Part shown: piece by piece, positions 46,441 to 55,105 of the stretch | Layout of the letters: every line of letters begins with the position of its first letter | Position numbering within the stretch: the stretch's first letter is position 1 | Source of the DNA: Bradyrhizobium sp. CCGUVB4N | Lineage (GTDB): Bacteria > Pseudomonadota > Alphaproteobacteria > Rhizobiales > Xanthobacteraceae | Direction: 5' to 3' | NCBI RefSeq assembly: GCF_024199945.1 | Contig: NZ_JANADP010000001.1 | Coordinates: forward strand, 1,736,001 to 1,800,000 | DNA: 64,000 nucleotides | Notes under the pieces: model-generated | Databases searched by the model: none | Told to the model about the DNA's origin: nothing | What the model saw: the letters and a program-made list of their open reading frames with translations, nothing else | Translations under genes and position numbers: made by a program

Positions 46441-47360
46441 CACAGGCTGCTTTGGACTGCGGCGACATTAGATCAAGGGTACGTGTTCGGGAGCAACACC
46501 CGACCGGTCATCATCTCCTGCGTTATCGAATGCGGCATCGAGTCATCGCAATTCACGAGTTGCAACTCTGGCTGCTGCCTACGCGAAGCAGGAAATCCGT
46601 ACCGAGCCCCTTCGTCCGGCACTCCAAAGGGCGCAACGAGTTGAACGCTTCGAATCGTCGGGCATAAGTTTGCCGGGCGGCCGCGTGGATCAGCGGGATC
46701 ATCCTGTCCATCGGAAAGGCCGCCTGGACGCCCTCCGCGTCGCGGTCAATGTTACCCGTTGTCTGTATCCCCGCCCTGATCGCCAACTCAATCTCGATGC
46801 GCCTCCGGAGGCTGATTTGGCCGGCAGCTACTTTTGGAAACGCGCTTGTTGGTGAGAGCGCGGGGGTTGCTCGGCACCGCCCTCCTGATCAGCTCGAACT
46901 AAGCGGCGCTATCGCAACAGTTCAACCGCGAGATACCATGTCGTGTCGCCGCCAGTTCGCGGGATGCTTGCAAATCATGGACGATCATTGATCTTCTTCA
47001 TAATTGGGCCAACGTCATCCATCTCGATCAATCTGAGAACCGTAAGTATCCCTATCCCCGAAGGGCTGGGCTCGACACGGCGGTCTACATGATATGGCGG
47101 GCATCCCACAGCTGCTTGCTCTGGGTACATCGAGGGATAGGTGAATTGTGGGCGCAATGAGCGGGAAGTGGCTCACAATGGCCAGACGTCGATGAAAGTA
47201 GCGGACCTTGGATGCCGGGAGATCCATTTCACCCATCCTGGTCGCGTACCGCCGATACTCATCATTGATACAAGGAACTAAGCTGAAAATATCGGAATGA
47301 AGACAATTTTCCGCTTCACTAGCTGGTTGCCGTTTACCTTCCACCGCATGGCACAGTCAT

Positions 47361-47465
47361 GGAAGCGCCGATGATGGAGGCGAGGTTCAACCAGGTCGAG
47401 CCGTACGCCTAGCTCGCTGATATTTTCTGCCGCATCAACGGCCACGAGGTCCAAAAACTGGATCA
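47361..47465 (+). pseudogene. IS66 TnpC C-terminal remnant
   Basis: The plus strand reads A-R-F-N-Q-V-E-P-Y-A, a stop, then L-A-D-I-F-C-R-I-N-G-H-E-V-Q-K-L-D. This matches the end of IS66 TnpC proteins (V-E-P-Y-A-W-L…, as in the intact copy at 56560-56640). Only about 35 codons remain, with an in-frame stop. Confidence 0.4.
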
Positions 47466-47973
47466 ACATTGCTATGGGCTGGACTGGAGAGCGCGGTCAA
47501 GCTGCAGCATGACTGTAGCCGTTATCGACTACTTCGCTAACCCGCGGCTCGCACGACGGATTACCACACGGGCGTGCATCCTTTTTGTCTAGAGCCAGAG
47601 TACAGCTCTCTTTCAAGGGCTGCGCCTTCGTGAAGCTCCACATGAAATGAAGGAAAGTCGGCGCAAAGCGCAAGGTGCGCCGATGCGCGTCTGAAAAGGC
47701 GATCGTGCCAAGCACATGCGTTACCAATGCGAAGTGCTAGCGTTCGCAGCGCTTATTCTCGGCATGGCTCCCGGATTTTTGCCTGTTAGAACAGCAGCAG
47801 TCGAGCAGCGCGCTAGAGGAGTGGGGTTCACTCATCCCGGCGCGTCGCATCATGGCCCGCAGCTAGCGCAGTGAGTCGCCGCTTCTCTCAGAGTCTGGCA
47901 TGTTCTCCACACTCGGAATTAGTGGCGCTGGTTGGAGACACATGATCAGCCGAAATCTAAGGCGCGTTTTTAC

Positions 47974-48078
47974 GTACAGATCGTACGCTCGTTCGCGCAA
48001 CAAGTACAAATCGTACGGTTATGACGCGCTCAGAACACGTTGCCCCAGAGCGCTCGCGCGTCCGTTCGTTTCGTACGA
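47974..48078. promoter_or_regulatory. Repeated TCGTACG palindromes upstream of the porin gene
   Basis: GTACAGATCGTACG (47974-47987) and GTACAAATCGTACG (48004-48017) are spaced exactly 30 bases start to start, about three helical turns, and TCGTACGA occurs again at 48071-48078. Regular spacing of a palindromic core suggests protein binding. No known regulator is assigned. Confidence 0.35.
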
Positions 48079-48272
48079 AGTTTTCGCGCCGTCAATCAAC
48101 ACAGTGTGTCATCGTAATTGGGCGAGCGGCGGAATGGTCCGTGCCGCGACGTCGCTGGTGCGATCTATCAGTTGGCGTTCGAGGAAGGCCCTTCAGGTCG
48201 TGAATGATTGGGGGCGAAGGTGGCTAGTCTCTTGAAGGGGGGAGCAGCCGCTGAAAAATTTGGAGGTCTCTT

Positions 48273-49784
48273 ATGAAGATGGCGAAGCGCCTTTTTCTAG
48301 GTTCGGCGGCGGGTCTTATCGCAGTGAGTGGGGCACAAGCAGCTGATCTGCCTGTGAAGGCGAAAGCGATCGAGTATGTGAAGATCTGTTCGCTCTATGG
48401 TGCGGGATTCTACTATGTTCCCGGCACCGACACCTGCATCAAATTCGGCGGATATGTGCGCGCCGAAGCCACGCTTAATACGACCGCTCATTACAGTCCG
48501 CCGGACCAGGGGCTCGGGGCTGCTCACAATCGCCTGAGCGACTATTACAGCTCTCGGTCTCGTATGGACTTGACCGTCGATACGCGCACTGCCACCGAAT
48601 ACGGCGTGGTTCGTACGTTCGCCGAAGTGGTGTGGACCTATACGGGCGGCACCTATAGCGGTGCCGGCAATGGCGGGACGACGTACTCGTCGGCAGTCGG
48701 TGCCCAGCCCTCTCAGGGCACTCCCGGCCTCTACTATGCCTTCATCCAGTTCGCTGGCTTCACTTTCGGTCGAGCGACGTCCCAGTTCAGTACCCCTTGG
48801 GCTGAGTATCCGGCGAACTCTTTCGAACTGCCGGGCGCCGCTGGTTGGGACCCCATCAACCAGGTCGCCTATACCTATGATCTCGGGCAAGGCGTCTCGG
48901 CCTCGTTCGCACTCGAGGATGGTGTTGCGCATAACCAACTCGCTCTGTGGAACGTGAGCGGAGCGACAGCTGCCGGAATGGCGGCCGGTGTGTGGGGAGC
49001 CAACGACTTCGGCGGCTCGCGAGCACCGGACCTCGTCGCGTCAGTGACTGCTGACCAGGCCTGGGGCTACTTCAAAGCCTCAGCCGCTGCGCACAATAAC
49101 CATGCGGCCTACTACGGCGCCACGGAGCCCACTGGTGCTCCGAGCGATAAGTGGGGCTGGGCTGGCCAGCTGGCATTGTCGATCAAGAACATCCCGACAG
49201 GGGCTGGTGATACGATCAACATGTCGGCGGTGTATACGAATGGTGCAAGCCGCTACAACTTCCACGACTACGGCAATGCGCCAAGCTTCGCGATGTACGG
49301 AAGCTCGGGCCTTCCGGGTGCCTACCAGAGCGTCGGAATCGCCGGCGTGTCTGACGCCGTCTTTGTCGCTGGGGCCGGCCAGGAACTGACCACGACCTAT
49401 GGCTTCGCCGGTGGCTACACCCACAACTGGAATCCGCAGTGGAACACCAGCCTCTTCGGCGCGTATTCCGCTGTTCGCTACAACAATACTGCCAAAGGCT
49501 ACATCTGTAGCGGATTGGTGGCGAACCTCGCGCTCTCGACGGGGCTTGCAGGCTGCAACCCTGACTTCAACTACTCCGTTATCGGAACTGGAACGCGTTG
49601 GACTCCAGTCAAGAACCTGACCTTCACCGCCGAACTTGCCTACACGATGCTTGACGTGAAGCATGCGAGCGGCAGCACGGTGACGTTGCCGGTACAGACA
49701 TCAATTGCCAAGCCGGCGGGCGTGTATGAACTGAAGGACCAGAATGCCCTTACGCTTCTGCTCCGTGCTCAGCGCAATTTCTGA
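48273..49784 (+). CDS. Outer-membrane porin, Omp2b/alphaproteobacterial type
   Basis: 503 residues. The signal peptide (M-K-M-A-K-R-L-F-L-G-S-A-A-G-L-I-A-V-S-G-A-Q-A, about 23 residues) precedes A-D-L-P-V-K-A. The mature part has the C-x(n)-C pair (I-C-S-L-Y-G… D-T-C-I-K-F-G-G-Y-V-R-A-E) found at the start of these porins, alternating beta-strand patterns throughout, and a final aromatic R-A-Q-R-N-F for outer-membrane assembly. A GGAGGT site lies close before the start. It forms a general diffusion trimer. It could help uptake of the small compounds degraded by nearby genes, but such porins are often housekeeping. Confidence 0.92.
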   Translation: MKMAKRLFLGSAAGLIAVSGAQAADLPVKAKAIEYVKICSLYGAGFYYVPGTDTCIKFGGYVRAEATLNTTAHYSPPDQGLGAAHNRLSDYYSSRSRMDLTVDTRTATEYGVVRTFAEVVWTYTGGTYSGAGNGGTTYSSAVGAQPSQGTPGLYYAFIQFAGFTFGRATSQFSTPWAEYPANSFELPGAAGWDPINQVAYTYDLGQGVSASFALEDGVAHNQLALWNVSGATAAGMAAGVWGANDFGGSRAPDLVASVTADQAWGYFKASAAAHNNHAAYYGATEPTGAPSDKWGWAGQLALSIKNIPTGAGDTINMSAVYTNGASRYNFHDYGNAPSFAMYGSSGLPGAYQSVGIAGVSDAVFVAGAGQELTTTYGFAGGYTHNWNPQWNTSLFGAYSAVRYNNTAKGYICSGLVANLALSTGLAGCNPDFNYSVIGTGTRWTPVKNLTFTAELAYTMLDVKHASGSTVTLPVQTSIAKPAGVYELKDQNALTLLLRAQRNF

Positions 49785-49843
49785 TTTGATCGCAACCCAG
49801 CGGAAGGAGAACAAAGCGGCTCAATAACTGAGTGTTACCTCCA

Positions 49844-49880
49844 AGAAGGCCTCTGGCATGCCCGCCGGAGGCCTTCTCAT
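49844..49880 (+). terminator. Rho-independent terminator after the porin gene
   Basis: Perfect 10-bp stem AGAAGGCCTC / GAGGCCTTCT (49844-49853 and 49868-49877) with a 14-base loop. The following sequence is only weakly T-rich. It is 60 bases after the porin stop and symmetric enough to act in both directions. Confidence 0.7.
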
Positions 49881-50349
49881 TATGTCGAGTAGGAACTCGT
49901 AGGTTCGTCCTGCTTTGCCGCGCCAGAGCGGCTCAAATGCGGATTCAATCTGAACTCATACGCCGGCCCGCTCTGTTACGTAGTTGAATCGTCTGTCGCT
50001 TGAGGTCGATGGAGAATGACGTGCGTGTGATCGCGGATGCTGTGATCAAGCTCTCAAGAGAGTAACCTTGTTGAGGCCGCGGATCGCCGTAATGCGCGGG
50101 TACGGCAGCAAAGCGGCCTTGCGGGCCGGCCGATCTCCTCGATGCAAGCTAATCCGGGGCGTCGATGGCGTAGGTTTCACGCTGCCATCGCCTCTGGTTA
50201 TGATGCGGCGCATGTGACTAACCGCCACTTCGTGCAGGTCTCGATGAAGTCCCGACGGTTCTCAGAGAGCGGGCGAACAGCGCGGTGGACAATTCGTGGG
50301 TTGGGCCCACCAGCGGCCTGATAGGATAACTGTCGATCTCACCTCCCTG
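49881..50349. other. Spacer without a recognisable gene
   Basis: About 470 bases between the porin terminator and the end of the second SDR copy. Nothing recognised. Confidence 0.4.
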
Positions 50350-51131
50350 CTACAGCACCCCAGGAAAGGCGCCGCCGTCGAGGAGGATGTTTTGTCCTGT
50401 GATGAAGCCGGCCTTTTCTCCGCATAAGAATGCGCAGAACAGGCCAAATTCCTCGGGGTCGCCGATTCGGCCCGCGGCGATGCTCTCGCTGTATTCGGCA
50501 ATCAGTTCATCGATCGATATTCCGCGCTTGTCGGCATCTGCTTGGGCGTCCGGTTCGCGCAGCCGATTCGTGTCGAACACACCTGGCAACAGACTGTTTA
50601 TCGTAACATTGTTGACCACGGTCTTACGCGCAAGCCCCGCGATGAATCCGGTCAGCCCGGCACGTGCTCCATTGGAGAGTCCTCGTGATGTCGGCGCCTT
50701 CACCGCCGAGGAGGTGATGTTGACGATGCGGCCGGATTTGCGGGCCATCATACCGTCGACCGTCCTTTTGATCAGCTCGATAGGTGTGAGCATGTTGGCG
50801 TCGATCGCCCTGATCCAGTCGTCCCGAGCCCAGTTTCGAAAATCTCCACTCGGCGGTCCATTCGCATTGTTGATCAGAATGTCAGGCTCCGGACATGCGT
50901 TCAGCACTGCATCACGGCCTTCAGGGGTTGTGATATCGCCGACGATTTCCGTTACCATGCATCCGGATTGGCCTTGCGGATGTCACTTGCCGTTTTGCTG
51001 AGCGCCTCCGCGCCGCGCGCCGTGAGCGTGACATGCACGCCCTCATTTGCCAGAGCAATGGCGCAAGCCCGGCCCAATCCCTTGGAGGAAGCGCACACGA
51101 TAGCACGACGGCCTCTGATTCTAAGATCCAT
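50350..51131 (-). pseudogene. SDR-family oxidoreductase, second copy, one-base frameshift
   Basis: From ATG 51131 the protein starts M-D-L-R-I-R-G-R-R-A-I-V-C-A-S-S-K-G-L-G-R and follows the copy at 19046-19828 closely, then hits a stop near residue 60. The family frame resumes at V-T-E-I-V-G-D-I-T-T-P. The gene is 782 bases against 783 in the intact copy, so a single base is missing near 50957. It has the same atypical S-N-G-A-R where SDRs have Tyr-x-x-x-Lys. The two copies differ at many positions, so the duplication is not recent. Confidence 0.82.
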
Positions 51132-51426
51132 TATTCTGCTTCCGCTACAGGTCCATCTCCGCCAAAAACTTTAACAGGGGGCCGGAAGCCAAATTTCGCA
51201 AATCCGGTGCTTCTATTGACGAAATTCCGTCGCTTGTTTGAAGAATGCGCAGCTTTCTTTATGCGAGGATCCGTCCCGAGCTAAGGGAAGGAGAGGGACC
51301 TGAGCGCTTTGAGCGTGCGACCCATGGGTCTGACCGGTGTGCTTGATACCGAAGGCCCTCTTGCGCGACAGGCTAGCTTAGGTGCAATGGCGCTCTGCAC
51401 GACCTCTCACATGTCTTCGGTTCTCT

Positions 51427-52215
51427 TCAGTTTGACTCGAAGCTCGCTCGAGCTCCTTTCACCGACGCTGCGATGAACCGATGAACTTCCTGAACCCGTC
51501 GCGTTTCGTGCGTGTCGGGGTGCGAGGTCAGCCAATAGCTTCGCACGAATTGCACGCCAGGGAGCAGGCGCTTGAGTTCGGGATAACGGCGGGCGGCATA
51601 ATCGTGCAAGATGCCGACACCGTGGCCGCTTCGCACGGCCTCCATTTGAGCGACCACGCTCCCGCACTCGTATCGGCGCGACATCAGCCGACCGAGGGTT
51701 GATGCGTAGTCCAGCGCATTGCTGTACACGAAATCTTCGACATGCGTGACGAACAGCTGTCCCGCCAGGTCGGATTGATTTCGAATCAGGCCTACGCGCG
51801 ATAGATAGCTCTCCGCTGCGTAGACGCTGAGCGTGTAGTCGGTCAATTTCGACAGGATGAGTCGCCCCTGTTTCGGCCGGTCAAGAGTGATTGCAATATC
51901 CGCTTCTCTCCGTGACAACGAAAACGTGCGAGGAAGCGGCACAAGTTGAATGACAAGTCCAGGATGTCTGGCGGCCAGCGTGCCCAAACGGTCCGCCAGA
52001 AAGTAATTGCCCAGTCCGTCTGGTGCCCCAACGCGCACCGTTCCGGTAATGGCTTCGCTGGCGCCTCCAATGCTCGCGCCCACTTTGAGAAACTCGCTCT
52101 CGGCGCGTTCCGCCGCGGCGACCAACGTCTCGCCTGCCGATGTGAGTGTGCAGCCAGAGGTGTGGCGCTCGAGCAGCTTGACCTTGAGACTCTCCTCCAA
52201 TGCCGTGAGCTGACG
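51427..52215 (-). pseudogene. LysR-family regulator, C-terminal part (split by IS66)
   Basis: Starts at the IS66 boundary with [17 protein letters not shown], the second half of a LysR helix-turn-helix, then the full effector domain ([14 protein letters not shown], later Y-T-L-S-V-Y-A-A and [11 protein letters not shown]). Removing the IS66 and one copy of the 8-base duplication AGCTGACG rejoins it in frame with 56883-56785, giving a 295-residue LysR. The IS adds a read-through start that is not native. Confidence 0.85.
52208..52215. repeat. Target-site duplication of the IS66 element, left copy
   Basis: AGCTGACG directly before the IS66 left end; the same 8 bases are at 56777-56784 directly after the right end. 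Eight bases is the normal IS66 duplication. Confidence 0.9.
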
Positions 52216-52298
52216 GTAAGCGCTCCTTTCTACGCACCTATGCAGTTGAGCGCGGGGATGGGATGAGGTGTCCACCATGAGCGAGGTGGACACCATCG

Positions 52299-52697
52299 AT
52301 GATCACTCCAGAAGAACCTTTGAGACTTGAGACGGTCGGCGTGTTGTGCAATGGCCGGCGTCGCTATGATCCGGCCAGCAAACAGCGACTGGTCGAGGCC
52401 TGTCTGCAGCCTGGCGTGTCGCTGGCGGGGCTGGCGTTGCACCACGGCGTGAACGCGAACCTGCTGCGCAAGTGGGTGGCCAAGCGACAACTTCAGAACG
52501 GGGATGACCAGCCGGAGGCGCGGGCGCCGATTGCGCCAGCTTTTATTCCGGTTTGCGCGACGGAGCGATCCTGTGCAGGGCGGCTGACGGCATCGATGCC
52601 CAACGGCGTGACGCTTTCGCTGGAAGGCGGCGACGCGCAGTTGCTGTCGGCGGTGATTGAAGCGCTGGGGCGTTGCGATGTTCCGACTGGCGTCTGA
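52299..52697 (+). CDS. tnpA: IS66 accessory protein TnpA
   Basis: 132 residues. Helix-turn-helix [15 protein letters not shown] then [21 protein letters not shown], as in IS66 TnpA. The stop overlaps the start of tnpB. Confidence 0.85.
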   Translation: MITPEEPLRLETVGVLCNGRRRYDPASKQRLVEACLQPGVSLAGLALHHGVNANLLRKWVAKRQLQNGDDQPEARAPIAPAFIPVCATERSCAGRLTASMPNGVTLSLEGGDAQLLSAVIEALGRCDVPTGV

Positions 52698-53031
52698 TCT
52701 TCGGGTCTACCTTCACCGCGAACCGATTGACTTCCGGGCGGGCATCAACAGCCTGGCGATCGTGGTGGAGCAGTCGATGGGGCTGGATCCGTTCCAACGC
52801 GCGGTGTTCGCGTTCTGCAATCGTCGCCGCGACCGGATCAAGCTGCTGATTTATGATCGGTCAGGATTTTGGATGCTGCTGAAGCGGCTGGAGGCCGACA
52901 GATTCCACTGGCCCCGAAGTCAGGAGGCGGTGCTGACGCTGACGATGGAGGAGCTGCACTGGCTGCTTGACGGCATCAACATCGCGGCGATGCGTCGTCA
53001 TCCGGTGCGGCAATATCAGAGCGTGGGCTGA
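52678..53031 (+). CDS. tnpB: IS66 accessory protein TnpB
   Basis: 117 residues starting [36 protein letters not shown] and W-P-R are hallmarks of IS66 Orf2. It overlaps tnpA by 20 bases, so translation is coupled. This TnpB is unrelated to the RNA-guided nuclease of the same name. Confidence 0.9.
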   Translation: MFRLASDLRVYLHREPIDFRAGINSLAIVVEQSMGLDPFQRAVFAFCNRRRDRIKLLIYDRSGFWMLLKRLEADRFHWPRSQEAVLTLTMEELHWLLDGINIAAMRRHPVRQYQSVG

Positions 53032-53134
53032 GCGTGTTCGATGCGGGCGGCGTCATCGGGCTTCGGCATGGCCGTTCTCAGATGACGCCGCCGAAGACAT
53101 GACGAAGACATGGGAGCCCGGTTGACGCGGCGGC

Positions 53135-53162
53135 ATGACTTCGATTCAAGACTACGATGAGT
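53135..53162 (+). CDS. tnpC: IS66 transposase TnpC, proposed exon 1
   Basis: ATG 53135 begins M-T-S-I-Q-D-Y-D-E and reaches the inferred intron start after 28 bases. Joined to 55106-56679 it gives 1602 bases, an intact 533-residue TnpC. The boundary is chosen from intron consensus ends and frame, so it may shift by a few bases. Confidence 0.5.
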
Positions 53163-53673
53163 GTGCGTCCAGCGAAGGCTGGCATGTTCAGTAGGAGTTA
53201 GTCCTACCGGGGTAAAAGTCAGTGCCCTGTAGCACGGATAGCAGGAGGGGAGGAAACGAACCTTTTGAAGCCTATCGACAAGTCTCCCGACGGGGAGATC
53301 GCGAGTCATCGGGCCGTATCGAAAGAGAACGCGTTGTGGCCTCGAAATATTGAAGACCGAGGGCCGAGCCCCCATTCATCGGGCGAAGGCAACATGGGCA
53401 GCCGAAAACTGACTGACACGGCTGTGCACCTCGGCGGGGTGGAAGCGACAGCACGATGACAAGGACATGCCGAGCAACTGGAGAAGCCCTCCTCGTCCCG
53501 GCAAGAAATTGTCGGAGCAAGATAGGCCATATAACCGGCGAACACCGGGAAAGTGGTCGAAGACGAGAGGGTGGCGGCCGGGTCCGTATGTAGCTGCGAA
53601 GTGGCGTAACGGCCGTGGAGCGAAGGGACCCTGCCATTTGTGAAGTCTCCAACGCAAGGAAGGCAAGGACGAA

Positions 53674-54972
53674 ATGATAAAAGCGTCCATCGATTTGCAG
53701 GACCTGAGGCGGAGACTATACGTCAAGGCGAAGGCTGAACCGTCCTGGCGTTTCTGGGGCCTATATGTCCACGTCTGCAAGGTGGAGACGCTACGCATGG
53801 CGTATGAGATGGCCAGAAAAAATGACGGCGCTCCGGGAATAGACGGAGTGACCTTCGAAGCCATCGAGGCGCAAGGCGTAGATGCTCTGCTTGAGCAGCT
53901 ACGGGACGAACTGATCGGGCATACCTATCGACCACTTCTGGCGCGGAGACAGGAAATACCGAAGGACGGGAATAAAGTTCGAGTCCTTTCGATTCCGGCG
54001 ATCCGCGATCGGGTGGTCCAAGGTGCGCTCAAACTCATACTCGAACCTGTCTTCGAGGCGGACTTCCAATCGGGGTCGTTTGGATACCGGCCCAAGCGGG
54101 CAGCACATGACGCGATCAAGCGAGTAGCAAAGGCAATAACGCAACGGAAGACGCGGGTCCTCGATTTTGATTTGCGAGCGTATTTCGACAATATTCGGCA
54201 TGACCGGTTGTTGACGAAAGTGGCGCAGCGGATCAACGACGCGGACATCATGCACCTTCTAAAGGTTATGCTGAAAACCTCTGGCAAGAAGGGCGTTCCG
54301 CAAGGCGGAGTGATTTCACCCTTGCTCAGTAATCTCTACCTCAACGAGGTGGACAAGATGCTGGAGCGGGCGCGGGACGTCACACGCATCGGCAAGTACA
54401 CCGGTGTCGACTACGCGAGATTCGCAGACGATCTGGTGATCTTGATTGACGCCCACAAACGTCGTGACTGGCTGGTTGGTGCCGTTATCAAACGGCTACG
54501 GGAGGAATTTGTCAAACTTCAGGTAGAAGTCAATGATGAGAAGAGCCGTACAGTCGACCTGGAGCGAGGCGAGAGCTTTGGCTTTCTAGGTTTCGACTTC
54601 CGCTATCTCCGCAGTCGACGTGGAGTGATGCGGCCGCATATGACGCCTAAGCTCAAGAAGCGAACGGCGATTATGCGGGAGCTCAAGGAAGTATTTCGAC
54701 GGCATCGGTCGCAGCCGATTGAGAGGATAATCAACCTGATCAATCCGAAGCTCCGTGGCTGGGTGAACTACTTTGCGGTTGGGCACTCCAGTGAGTGCTT
54801 CAGCTACATCAAAGAGTGGGTAGAGAAGAAGGTCAGGCGTCATCTGACGCGGGCGCAGAAACGGAAGGGTTTCGGCTGGAGGCGGTGGAGTACATCATGG
54901 CTGTACGGTACCCTAAAGCTGTTTAATGGCTATCAGGTGACATACAACATGACGAAAGCTGCCCCAGTGTGA
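53674..54972 (+). CDS. ltrA: Group II intron reverse transcriptase/maturase
   Basis: 432 residues. RT blocks visible: G-A-P-G-I-D-G-V near residue 50, R-V-L-S-I-P-A-I-R-D-R, D-F-D-L-R-A-Y-F-D-N-I (RT3), K-K-G-V-P-Q-G-G-V-I-S-P-L-L-S (RT4), and the catalytic box R-F-A-D-D-L-V-I, with Phe in place of the common Tyr. The maturase X domain includes P-K-L-R-G-W-V-N-Y-F. The C-terminus ends soon after, with no H-N-H endonuclease motif, so the intron probably uses a non-cut (replication-linked) priming route. It should promote splicing and mobility of the host intron. Confidence 0.92.
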   Translation: MIKASIDLQDLRRRLYVKAKAEPSWRFWGLYVHVCKVETLRMAYEMARKNDGAPGIDGVTFEAIEAQGVDALLEQLRDELIGHTYRPLLARRQEIPKDGNKVRVLSIPAIRDRVVQGALKLILEPVFEADFQSGSFGYRPKRAAHDAIKRVAKAITQRKTRVLDFDLRAYFDNIRHDRLLTKVAQRINDADIMHLLKVMLKTSGKKGVPQGGVISPLLSNLYLNEVDKMLERARDVTRIGKYTGVDYARFADDLVILIDAHKRRDWLVGAVIKRLREEFVKLQVEVNDEKSRTVDLERGESFGFLGFDFRYLRSRRGVMRPHMTPKLKKRTAIMRELKEVFRRHRSQPIERIINLINPKLRGWVNYFAVGHSSECFSYIKEWVEKKVRRHLTRAQKRKGFGWRRWSTSWLYGTLKLFNGYQVTYNMTKAAPV

Positions 54973-55004
54973 TGAGCCCATAAACCTTAGCGCGAAGCAA
55001 ATGG

Positions 55005-55039
55005 GTGCGCGTAGTGCGGGAAATCTGCACGCTGCGTGC
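55005..55039 (+). ncRNA. Group II intron domain V hairpin
   Basis: A 7-bp outer stem, a two-base bulge on each side (TA / GC), an inner stem and a GAAA-type tip at 55020-55023 give the two-part 34-36 nt fold of domain V. It lies about 30 bases after the maturase stop, as expected. Pairing was checked by eye only. Confidence 0.65.
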
Positions 55040-55105
55040 GACGAGGCGGGGGCTGGAAACGTGCTCGACCAAGAGATCTGGTCGAGTGGCGCGCCAGCCC
55101 TCGAC

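Larger units (their letters stand above)
46441..48272. other. Decayed stretch of 1.8 kb
   Basis: No intact gene. A minus-strand frame from about 46870 to 46553 (I-E-L-A-I-R-A-G-I-Q-T-T-G-N-I-D, D-R-M-I-P-L-I-H-A) and another at 47157-46975 (F-T-Y-P-S-M-Y-P-E-Q-A-A-V-G-C-P-P-Y-H) look like old coding sequence, but I cannot name them. The IS66-type remnant and the repeats before the porin are listed separately. Confidence 0.4.
53163..55105 (+). mobile_element. Group II intron with maturase, inside IS66 tnpC
   Basis: The 5' end GTGCGTCC fits the GUGYG consensus. About 500 bases of structured non-coding RNA follow before the maturase gene, then a 35-nt domain V hairpin and a domain VI stem up to about 55105. 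The 3' boundary (…TCGAC) is inferred from the AY rule and from restoring the tnpC frame. The element looks complete and oriented with its host gene, so splicing could restore TnpC. Confidence 0.75.

Noticed and set aside
46553..46870. Minus-strand frame that looks like a protein
   Set aside because: Composition is plausible but I recognise no family and no start; kept only as a note in the decayed-stretch entry.
52678..53031. TnpB as an RNA-guided nuclease
   Set aside because: The name is shared only; this is the short IS66 Orf2 protein, without RuvC motifs and without an omega-RNA context.
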